Position numbers and translations under genes: made by a program. A stretch of DNA of 29,367 bases, from positions 1 through 29,367 of the forward strand of contig JAMOUL010000277.1 in assembly GCA_027062035.1 (NCBI GenBank), given 5' to 3'. The notes beneath the pieces were generated by a model. The model saw only the letters and a list, made by a program, of their open reading frames with translations. It was not told the origin of the DNA and did no database searches. This DNA comes from Candidatus Aminicenantota bacterium (GTDB lineage Bacteria > Acidobacteriota > Aminicenantia > S016-38). Below, one piece after another: positions 14,868-21,653 of the stretch. Every line of letters starts with the position of its first letter. The stretch's first letter is position 1.

Positions 14868-16264
14868 TTAAGGTTTAAGTTTATAATCATGAAGGAATGT
14901 CATAAACTTGTGATATTCTCCCTCCTCAAGGTTTAATAAACTGCACAGATTCTTCCATCTTCCTTCAGCACGAGCAAGTCCCTGGCGGAGAAATCCTTTA
15001 ACCTGGGAGCGGTTAAGGTCCCTGGATAAAAAAGGCTTTTTTACTACATCCCAGAAGTTACCGCCTTCCTTTATCTTTCTCCAGAGAGCCTCTATTATGT
15101 CAGCAGGCTCCTGTGGATGGTTCTCTGCAGGAAGGATCTCCTTTATCTCTTCGAGGGAGATCTCCTGCGGACAGTCCATTTTCAGTCCAAGCCTTGTAAG
15201 AGCATTTATGAGCTGACGGCAGTTCCCTGGAAGGGGGTGGGAGAGTATGTAATCTATTGCTTCTCCAGTTAGTTCTCTCCCCTTAAGTAAAGGTCTATAA
15301 TGCTCTATAAGCGCCTCGATATCCTCCTCCCTTTTGCGAAGAGGTGGTATTTTTATCCTGTGGACAGAAAGGCGGTAGTACAAATCTTTTCTGAACTTTC
15401 CTTCCTTTATCGCTTCTTCTACGTCTCTGTTCGTTGCAGCTATTATGCGAACATCCGCCTTCCTCCGTTTCGACTCCCCGAGCCTTCTGTACCTGCCGGT
15501 TTCTACAAAATCAAGAAGCTTTGCCTGAGCCTCAGCAGGCATTTCTGTTATCTCGTCAAGAAAGAGTGTTCCCCTGTCCGCTCTCTTGACAAGGCCTTCT
15601 CGCTCCTGCTTTGCGTCTGTGAATGCTCCCTTCGGTGTCCAAAGAATTCACTTTCAAACAGCGTGGGCTGAATCGAGGCGCAGTTTACGTAAACGAAGTC
15701 TCCCTCTCTTCCAGAGAGGCGATGTATCATCTCCGCTGCAATACCCTTTCCAACACCGGTCTCTCCTTCTATAAGAACAGGTGCATTGGTTCTCGCTGCC
15801 TCTTCTATATGTTTTCTTATCCACTCTGCCTCCCTGCTCGTTCCAGCAAAAAAGGAGCGGAGCATTTCTTTCTCTTTCTCTTTCTCTTTCTCTTTCTCTT
15901 TTTCAAACAGAAACAGCAGAAGTTTTCCAGCTCCCTTTAGCTCTCCTATCTCCTCCTGGCTGAAACTCCTCTTAGTCCCTGAGTCAAAGTAAAGATAACC
16001 AAAGGTGTTATCTTTATCCGATAAGGGAACTACCACTATAGATTGAAGCCTGTAGAAAACTCCGGTCTCAGGATTTCCTCTGGAGAGTATATCTGAAAAT
16101 ACAACAGGCTCTTCTCTCTCCATGCATCTTTCCACTGCAGTTTTGCTGTGAGGGCGCTCTGGACCACTTCGCCACAGCTCTTCCCCCTCGCGGCTAAGAA
16201 GTACCATAAGTTCCACATTGTAAGAATTTTTGAGGTCCTCCAGCACCTCCCTTACAAGCTCCAT
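14868..16264 (-). pseudogene. Sigma-54 enhancer-binding regulator, frameshifted
   Basis: Would activate sigma-54 promoters, probably that of the adjacent RiPP operon. In order: a GAF-like sensor (about 20-115), a Lys-Glu repeat linker, then an AAA+ domain with Walker A EGETGVGKG, FESEFFGH, GAFTDA (the sigma-54-contact GAFTGA loop with Gly to Asp), Walker B GTLFLDEIT, FRKDLYYRLSV and LPGNCRQLINAL. The C-terminal 70 residues (FLSRDLNRSQVKGFLRQGL) are not the usual Fis-type HTH but may serve in DNA binding. The frame breaks at the CCC of 15628-15630 (minus GGG): one more G restores GHRRGAFTDAKQ and continuous reading from ATG 16264 to the stop at 14868. Either a real null allele, programmed shifting, or a homopolymer sequencing error. 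Start chosen by the AAGGGGGG before ATG 16264. Confidence 0.85.
15865..15900. repeat. Hexanucleotide microsatellite (TCTCTT)n inside the regulator gene
   Basis: Five perfect TCTCTT units preceded by one variant. On the coding strand they read AAAGAG, giving a Lys-Glu repeat between the GAF-like and AAA+ domains. Gain or loss of units keeps the reading frame and would only change linker length. Confidence 0.9.
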
Positions 16265-16333
16265 TCTACCCCCCTTCGATAATTTTAGCACAGGTAACAG
16301 GAGGCGATTCAACAACTGAACACCTCAACTTGA

Positions 16334-16405
16334 CGCGTTTTCGCGTTGTTGCGTTATTGCGTTCTCGCGTTTTCGTGTGTATGCGTTAATGCGTTTATGT
16401 GTTAC
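16334..16405 (+). repeat. 8-bp tandem repeat array, plus-oriented arm
   Basis: Nine units in exact 8-bp register: cgcgtttt, cgcgttgt, tgcgttat, tgcgttct, cgcgtttt, cgtgtgta, tgcgttaa, tgcgttta, tgtgttac. The consensus is YGCGTTNN. Variation is confined mainly to the last two bases, so it is not simple slippage of one unit. Confidence 0.88.
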
Positions 16406-16426
16406 CGTGATTTATTATTTTTTCTT

Positions 16427-16482
16427 TTTACGCATTTGCGCATTAACGCGCAGACGCGCTGAAGCATAAACGCAGGACGCAC
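16427..16482 (-). repeat. 8-bp tandem repeat array, minus-oriented arm
   Basis: Units tttacgca, tttgcgca, ttaacgcg, cagacgcg, ctgaagca, taaacgca, then ggacgca with one base lost. This is the reverse complement type of the arm at 16334, separated from it by a 21-bp T-rich centre. Together they make an imperfect inverted repeat of about 150 bp that could extrude as a cruciform or fold in RNA. Confidence 0.82.
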
Positions 16483-16564
16483 GACACAACGCTTTACGCA
16501 CTGCGGTGTGCGCTTTGCCCCGTGGACGCGTTTACATCCCCCGGGAATTTCAAAGCAGAAAAGT

Positions 16565-16596
16565 TTATAAAAGAAAGACCGCAGGCGTTATCGCCT
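16565..16596 (-). terminator. Possible terminator overlapping a stop codon
   Basis: On the minus strand AGGCG-ATAA-CGCCT places the TAA stop of the upstream gene in the hairpin loop, followed after GCGG by the T-rich TCTTTCTTTTAT. The 5-bp stem is short, so this is a weak call. Confidence 0.35.
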
Positions 16597-17751
16597 CACC
16601 AATCTCCATTTATAAACTTCATTGGAGGAAAGATAAACTGAGTGAAAATTTTTCCCGTCATAAAACACCGGCAGTCCACAGGGTATATTTATAGCAGAAA
16701 ATGAACGGCTTTTCATGTCGAGCACCAGCATTAAATGCTCAAGCCTTTCCTTCACAGGCTCTTTAGCATCCCTTTCTAAGGGTTCTATGGCGTTTCTTTC
16801 CATAGAAATATATAATTTTTGTTCGTCCCCAAAGATTCCGGTAACAGCATAGATAGTTCCCACTCCACGGGCCAGAATTTTCTGGTTATCTATCCAGTGT
16901 TCGGGAAATTTATATCTATTCGCAAAAACTAAATTAAGTACCTTTAAAGCCTCCCCCTTAGAGGAATATTCATAAATAGAAAGTTTTTCTGTAAGCGGAT
17001 ATACAAAGGTTATGTATATTCTGTCACTCACAATCTGAAATACCGTATCCTCCATTAACAGGTCTCCCTCGTAACTTTCTGTTGAAGGTCTTGAATCCTT
17101 AAAAATCTCTTTAATCCCTCCCGGAGCCCGGATCTGCACAGCCGGGATTCCCGGAATCAACCGCTCCCTATGGATGTACAATTTGTCGCCATATTTGAAT
17201 ACATTCTTTACCAGAATGTCTCCCATATCTATTTCTTTTGACGTTTTTAAAAAGCCGTGCAAAAGGCTGACTGTGTTGCTCTTTCTGATCCCCAACAATC
17301 CGTTAGAAAAACTGGAAATGTACTTAAATTCAGTGGTCGATGTTCTTTTACATTTGCTCAGGTCATAAATGTACCTCGAAAGAGTAAAATTTTTTACTTC
17401 TTTAATTACGACATATATATTTTTGTTATGCATAAAAAAGGTTCCAATTTCCCCTTCAATCTTGCACAGTCTGCCTCCCTGTATTTTTAAGTCAGCCTCT
17501 TTCTTTTCCAATAGGACATGTCTTGAGAATTTTTCCTTAACTCCTGTAAGAACTTCCTGCTTCTTCCTGTATTCCTCGAAAAAATCAGACAGAGTTTTTA
17601 CCCTGAGCCAGATCATGGTTCTGTATTTTATGGATGTTTTACTATTTTTAATAACATTGTCCTGAAGGGCAAAATAATGAAACAACGACCTGACATCTGC
17701 CAGAACAAGAAAGAAAAACAAAAGTACTGCAAGAACTCTTTTAAGAACCAC
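16588..17751 (-). CDS. Exported or membrane-anchored protein with beta-propeller character
   Basis: A 387-residue protein with an N-terminal hydrophobic segment (VLAVLLFFFLVLADV) that is a signal peptide or anchor. The next 80 residues are basic and helical. The remainder shows repeated beta hairpins of propeller type (KNIYVVIKEVKNFTLSRYIY, DKLYIHRERL, DRIYITFVYPLTEKLSIYEY, QKLYISMERN), similar in style to the neighbouring six-bladed propellers but without the GxGPGE motif. I cannot name a function. The ATG lies 11 bp inside the upstream propeller gene, so the two are translated together and probably act together in the envelope. Confidence 0.7.
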   Translation of the reverse strand: MVLKRVLAVLLFFFLVLADVRSLFHYFALQDNVIKNSKTSIKYRTMIWLRVKTLSDFFEEYRKKQEVLTGVKEKFSRHVLLEKKEADLKIQGGRLCKIEGEIGTFFMHNKNIYVVIKEVKNFTLSRYIYDLSKCKRTSTTEFKYISSFSNGLLGIRKSNTVSLLHGFLKTSKEIDMGDILVKNVFKYGDKLYIHRERLIPGIPAVQIRAPGGIKEIFKDSRPSTESYEGDLLMEDTVFQIVSDRIYITFVYPLTEKLSIYEYSSKGEALKVLNLVFANRYKFPEHWIDNQKILARGVGTIYAVTGIFGDEQKLYISMERNAIEPLERDAKEPVKERLEHLMLVLDMKSRSFSAINIPCGLPVFYDGKNFHSVYLSSNEVYKWRLVRR

Positions 17752-18748
17752 TGCTTATTCTCCATATTTCAAAAATTTCTTCTTCCTCAAAATTTCGCAT
17801 AAGCACGGTCCCTTTTTTCACATCGTAAGTTCTCCAGTATCCAGTAAGGACCCTTAGAGCTTTTATTTCCCCATCGCTTCCTAAAATTACCAGAAAGGTT
17901 CTATTGGAAGTTATCCTGTTTTTCTCCCGTTTCTTTTCGATCAGATTCAATAAAATCTTTCCATCGTCCAGAAGGTGGATGGCCTCCACATAAAAAATCC
18001 TGCTTTCAGGGGGATATTTTAAGGGTATTCTCAGAAGGAAATCAGGGAATCTGTATTTTCTAAAGAGGTTTAGAGGAACCCTTTCGAATTTCTCCTCACC
18101 AGGTGAAAAAATGTATAAATAATTGCCGTTATCATATCCCCGGAACGTCGCAACTGCCTTCTTTAATCCGGTGTTATAGTTCACTACTAAAAACCCGAAT
18201 CTTACACGATTAAGGAAAAGCCACCTATCTCTCCTCTTTAAATAATGTGGAAGAACATCCAGTACCTTCTTAATTACTTCACCCTTATTATTTAAAACGA
18301 AAATATTTGCCAGTTCTCCAGGGGAAGACACTGATGCATAAATCTTTCCATCAGCTATGAAGAAATCGTTGATATTGAATGGAAGCCGGAAAGAATTTAT
18401 GAATGCCAGCTTATTATCAAAAACAGAGATTCTTCTTAACTTCATGTCCCAGACATATATTCTCTTTGCCTCAAGGAAAATACTAAAGGGGGCTCTAAAC
18501 TCACCAGGGCCATTTCCTTTTCTTCCTGTTTCTTTAAGTAGTTTACCTTCCTTCGAGTACTTCCTGAGAACGCAGCCCTTAAGGTCAATCACATATACAC
18601 TGTCTTTTTCACCAAATACCATGTCCGAAGGAAGAAAAAGCAAAGAAACTTTATTTCCATCTTCCCCTGCCCGGATAATTTTTTCCCATCTGATACCGGC
18701 AAAGACGAAGAAACTCAAAACGAAAACCCCCACCAGAGCCTTCTTCAT
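17741..18748 (-). CDS. Exported six-bladed beta-propeller protein
   Basis: A 335-residue protein of the same type as the propeller in the RiPP operon. It has a signal peptide (MKKALVGVFVLSFFVFAG) and the GRKGNGPGEF motif between the first blades. Blade-like repeats include SVYVIDLKGCVLRKYSKEGK, RIYVWDMKLRRISVFDN and NYLYIFSPGEEKFE. The start at ATG 18748 is preferred over ATG 18763 because the AGGAGG ribosome site lies between them and would otherwise be inside the coding region. It is first in a two-gene minus-strand operon, divergent from the OmpA-family gene. No maturase or precursor peptide gene is next to it. Confidence 0.82.
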   Translation of the reverse strand: MKKALVGVFVLSFFVFAGIRWEKIIRAGEDGNKVSLLFLPSDMVFGEKDSVYVIDLKGCVLRKYSKEGKLLKETGRKGNGPGEFRAPFSIFLEAKRIYVWDMKLRRISVFDNKLAFINSFRLPFNINDFFIADGKIYASVSSPGELANIFVLNNKGEVIKKVLDVLPHYLKRRDRWLFLNRVRFGFLVVNYNTGLKKAVATFRGYDNGNYLYIFSPGEEKFERVPLNLFRKYRFPDFLLRIPLKYPPESRIFYVEAIHLLDDGKILLNLIEKKREKNRITSNRTFLVILGSDGEIKALRVLTGYWRTYDVKKGTVLMRNFEEEEIFEIWRISSGS

Positions 18749-19051
18749 TTCTCTCCTCCTCATCCATTTTATTATTCTCTATAGAAGTGGGCAAGCCCGT
18801 TTTCTGATATGATAAACCCCTGGTTATCCAGGTAAATTAGAAGGACAAATGGATTGAATTACCGGGAAACCTGTGCAGAGGACTGGAGAATATTGAAATG
18901 AGCCATTCTAATCTGTATGTGTCCAAAATTTATTCGCAGTAATGTTCAATAATTTATACATGGTAACTCAAACCGTGGCATTAATTGCGATATTCTCTCT
19001 GGTATGAAGTTTGCTATTACTTATTCCAAAGACTACATTAGGAGGTGTATG

Positions 19052-20134
19052 ATGAGGAAACCGCTTTTGTCAGTTTTCGCTCTGCTGGCATTGCTTACAT
19101 TTGTGGTTGCTCAGGAACTTAAGACCGGCGGAAACAAAAAGTTTGTCCCCGGAGACAAGGTGCTCTTTTTTGAGGACTTTTCAAGCTGCCCTGTAGGAGA
19201 ACCGCCAATGGGATTTGATAAGGTAATAGGAGCAGGGGAATGCGTTAAATACGGCAATCAAATGTGGATAGCACCAGCTACCGATGGTGATTACAGACTG
19301 TATAAAAAAATAAACCTTGGAACGGATGAGTTCTCGATTGAATTTGATTATCTTCCGTATCAGAAAATGGATGGGGCTGTAGGGCCACAACTAATATTTA
19401 GATTCTTGGAGAGCAGAGGAAACGAGTGGGATAAAGCGAAACCTCCATATGATATTAAAGTGTACGGCTCTTATAACAGTTGTGGATTTTACCTCGAAAA
19501 TGTCGGGAAAATAGGTAATAAAATAAAGAATTGCTTCAGAAAAAAAGTCCATATAGCCATTCAGGTTAGAAGACACCAATTGAGAGTATATGCAAATGGA
19601 AAGAGGTTGATTTCAGTGCCTTTTAATCTCACAAAAAATGAACAAATAAGCGGTTTTGAGTTTATGTTTGTTGAAGATACAAATAAATATGGAGAATTTA
19701 TAAGCAATATTAAAGTTAGTAAATACTCAAAAAAGGAAGAAAAGCCGAAGCCAGAGCAGCTTGGTATTAAAGTCGAAAAGATTACAGGTGGGACCAAACT
19801 CACAATTCCAGAGAAAGTTCTCTTTGACTTTAACAAATTTTTCCTCAAGCCCGATGCCAAAAAAGCTCTTCATGTTGTTGCGGAAATCCTGAAGGAACAC
19901 CCGGAGAAAAAAATACTTATAACAGGATACACCGATAATATAGGAAGCGATGCCTACAATCTTAAGCTTTCACTTCAAAGAGCTCAGAGTGTTGCAGATT
20001 ATCTAATTTATGTAGAGGGAATAGATTTATCAAGAATAAAAATAGAGGGTAAGGGTAAAGCCAATCCTGTGGCAGATAACTCTACAGAAGAAGGACGAGC
20101 AAAAAATCGTCGTGTGGAAATAAAACTATATTAA
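19052..20134 (+). CDS. OmpA-family outer membrane protein with N-terminal LamG-like domain
   Basis: A 360-residue exported protein. The signal peptide is MRKPLLSVFALLALLTFVVA. Residues about 35-220 start KVLFFEDFSSCPVGEPP and continue as a jelly-roll (concanavalin/LamG-like) domain with three Cys, a type that binds sugars or surfaces. A Lys/Pro linker (EEKPKPEQ) leads to the OmpA C-terminal domain (about 250-360), with the peptidoglycan-binding motifs GYTDNIGSDAYNLKLSLQRA and EGRAKNRRVEI. It should anchor to peptidoglycan and present the first domain in the periplasm or outside. Start: ATG 19052 sits 6 nt after AGGAGG; the in-frame ATG at 19004 would put the ribosome site inside the gene. A strong hairpin follows. 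Confidence 0.88.
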   Translation: MRKPLLSVFALLALLTFVVAQELKTGGNKKFVPGDKVLFFEDFSSCPVGEPPMGFDKVIGAGECVKYGNQMWIAPATDGDYRLYKKINLGTDEFSIEFDYLPYQKMDGAVGPQLIFRFLESRGNEWDKAKPPYDIKVYGSYNSCGFYLENVGKIGNKIKNCFRKKVHIAIQVRRHQLRVYANGKRLISVPFNLTKNEQISGFEFMFVEDTNKYGEFISNIKVSKYSKKEEKPKPEQLGIKVEKITGGTKLTIPEKVLFDFNKFFLKPDAKKALHVVAEILKEHPEKKILITGYTDNIGSDAYNLKLSLQRAQSVADYLIYVEGIDLSRIKIEGKGKANPVADNSTEEGRAKNRRVEIKLY

Positions 20135-20143
20135 ATTGCGGTG

Positions 20144-20169
20144 GGGGCTCTCTTTCCTGTGAGAGCCCC
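20144..20169 (+). terminator. Terminator-like hairpin after the OmpA-family gene
   Basis: A perfect 9-bp stem GGGGCTCTC / GAGAGCCCC with an 8-nt loop starts 9 bp after the stop codon. The following tract ATCTTATGCTTTCTC is only moderately T-rich, so the terminator may be imperfect or Rho-assisted. Confidence 0.65.
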
Positions 20170-20255
20170 TATCTTATGCTTTCTCGAAAAAATATTCTCG
20201 GTTAAAAAATAGATTGTATAGCCTTATTTGTTTATTATACAAACAGGGGTTTTAA

Positions 20256-21419
20256 ATGACTGGAAAAAGCAAAAAGGGAAGGTTTTTAATTCCATTATTT
20301 GCCACGTTTATTCTTCTCCCTCTGATCTCCTCATGTAAAAATTATAAACGATCAACGAAACCGGAAACGGACTTGCTCCGCCAGACTCTGCCCCTTAAGG
20401 GTTGCTTCACCATTAAACTCGAAAAGGTTCTCAGCTTTTATCCTTCCCGCTCAAACCCATCAGCACTGAGGATAAATGAAGTCCTAAAGGACAGGAAGGG
20501 AAATTACTATTTCGTATCAAGAAGAAGGGTACTGTTTCTGAAATATTCCGGAAACGGGGAATTCATCGGGAATTTAGTAAAGAGGGGAGAGGGTCCCGGG
20601 GAAGTAAGATATATTTACTATTTCACAATTACAGAGGATAACATTTACATAGAGGGGGTCAGCAAAATCCTGAAATTCGATTTAGATGGGAGGCTACTTC
20701 AGGAGAGAAAGATAGAAAGAAGATATATACCATTCGATATTCTGGAAGGGGATAAAATACTGGGAACTTTCCCTGACATATCGGGAAAGGAGAGAAAAGA
20801 CTCTCTGGGTTTGTTCGATAGAGAGGAAAACTTATTAAAAAAATATGTTTCAACCAACCCAATTAAACCTATCTGGATACGTTACGAAGATGGAGGACTG
20901 ACAGGAATTATTCATCCCATGCTCATTCCAAGACTTGTATGGTCATACGATAGAAAAAATAAATTTATATATTACGGAATTTCCAACAGGTATGAAATTT
21001 TTGCTATTGATCTCCAGGGGAAAAAACTCCTTTCCTTTGGGAGAACCCTCAAAGGGGAGAATTTGTCATACAGGGACAGGGAAAAAATAGCCGGAAGAAT
21101 TAAAATCATAGAAAAAAGCCAGAAAAAACAGCTGATAAAGAAACTTCCTGATAGATTGATGTATTTCACAAAAATAAAAGTCCTTCCTTCAGGTTACGTT
21201 GCAGTTTATACCCCTTCCCCTGATTCGTATTACATGGATATTTTCGACAGAAAGGGAAGATACCTTTACAGATTAAAGGCTCCATCCGGTCTTCACCTTG
21301 AAAAACTGACGGTTTTTTACGATGGGAACCTCGGCTATATGGAAGAAACAAGCAGTGAAACTGTGTTTACCGAATATCGGGTGGTGAACCCTTCCGGCAT
21401 TTTCCACGGGGAAAATTGA
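20256..21419 (+). CDS. Lipoprotein with six-bladed beta-propeller fold
   Basis: A 387-residue protein. Its N-terminus has a basic start, a hydrophobic helix and the lipobox LLPLISSC, so it should be a lipid-anchored envelope protein. The propeller marker KRGEGPGEV appears about a third of the way in. Blade repeats include NYYFVSRRRVLFLKYSGNGE, NIYIEGVSKILKFDLDGRLL, YEIFAIDLQGKKLLSFG and YYMDIFDRKGRYLYRL. The function is unknown. It is the fourth protein of this style in 9 kb, and the second reading away from the OmpA-family gene. An inverted TTGTAT...ATACAA pair 20-45 bp upstream could be an operator. It ends convergently with the ThiS-like gene, 36 bp away. Confidence 0.82.
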   Translation: MTGKSKKGRFLIPLFATFILLPLISSCKNYKRSTKPETDLLRQTLPLKGCFTIKLEKVLSFYPSRSNPSALRINEVLKDRKGNYYFVSRRRVLFLKYSGNGEFIGNLVKRGEGPGEVRYIYYFTITEDNIYIEGVSKILKFDLDGRLLQERKIERRYIPFDILEGDKILGTFPDISGKERKDSLGLFDREENLLKKYVSTNPIKPIWIRYEDGGLTGIIHPMLIPRLVWSYDRKNKFIYYGISNRYEIFAIDLQGKKLLSFGRTLKGENLSYRDREKIAGRIKIIEKSQKKQLIKKLPDRLMYFTKIKVLPSGYVAVYTPSPDSYYMDIFDRKGRYLYRLKAPSGLHLEKLTVFYDGNLGYMEETSSETVFTEYRVVNPSGIFHGEN

Positions 21420-21455
21420 GCCAGCCCGATAGAGGAAGGTGCACGGGTTATAGAA

Positions 21456-21653
21456 CTACCCCCACGAAATTGTGGATTTTATCTCCACATCGTCGTCCTC
21501 TTTTACTACCTCATCAGAGGTAAGGAGTCTGCCCTTTTTCCTGTCTATAACAAGGAAATAGAGTTCGTCTGCATTCAGCTTTCTCAAGAGCTCCTTCACC
21601 CTTATTCTGCGTTCAGGAATTTCTATTTCCCGGCCATCGAAGATGAGCTTCAT
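21456..21653 (-). CDS. ThiS/MoaD-like ubiquitin-fold small protein ending in Trp-Gly
   Basis: A 65-residue protein with the beta-grasp pattern of sulfur carriers: MKLIFDGREIEIPE, the RVKELLRKLN helix, YFLVIDRKKGRLLTSDEVVKEDDDVEI, and a final strand. Functional carriers such as ThiS, MoaD and TtuB end in Gly-Gly, which is adenylated and loaded with sulfur; this one ends ISWG, with only one Gly. It may still serve as carrier, perhaps for the TtuA-like enzyme at 9068, or may be a non-catalytic relative. The ATG overlaps the stop of the acyl-CoA synthetase gene by 4 bp (ATGA), so it is translated with it. Confidence 0.75.
   Translation of the reverse strand: MKLIFDGREIEIPERRIRVKELLRKLNADELYFLVIDRKKGRLLTSDEVVKEDDDVEIKSTISWG

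Larger units (their letters stand above)
16265..16582. other. Gene-free region made largely of 8-bp repeats
   Basis: This region separates the regulator start from the end of the next minus-strand gene. About half of it is the two-armed 8-bp repeat structure listed separately, and irregular ACGC/GCGT copies continue to about 16532. No open frame here looks coding. A promoter for the regulator must lie in its left part, but I cannot point to one. Confidence 0.6.

Noticed and set aside
16334..16482. CRISPR array
   Set aside because: Units are 8 bp without unique spacers, and no cas genes are present.
18976..18988. TGGCATTAATTGC as a second sigma-54 promoter before the OmpA-family gene
   Set aside because: GG and GC are only 8 bp apart, while sigma-54 needs 10.
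19004..19051. Upstream start of the OmpA-family gene
   Set aside because: The ribosome binding site at 19040-19045 would lie inside the coding sequence, and the signal peptide begins at 19052.
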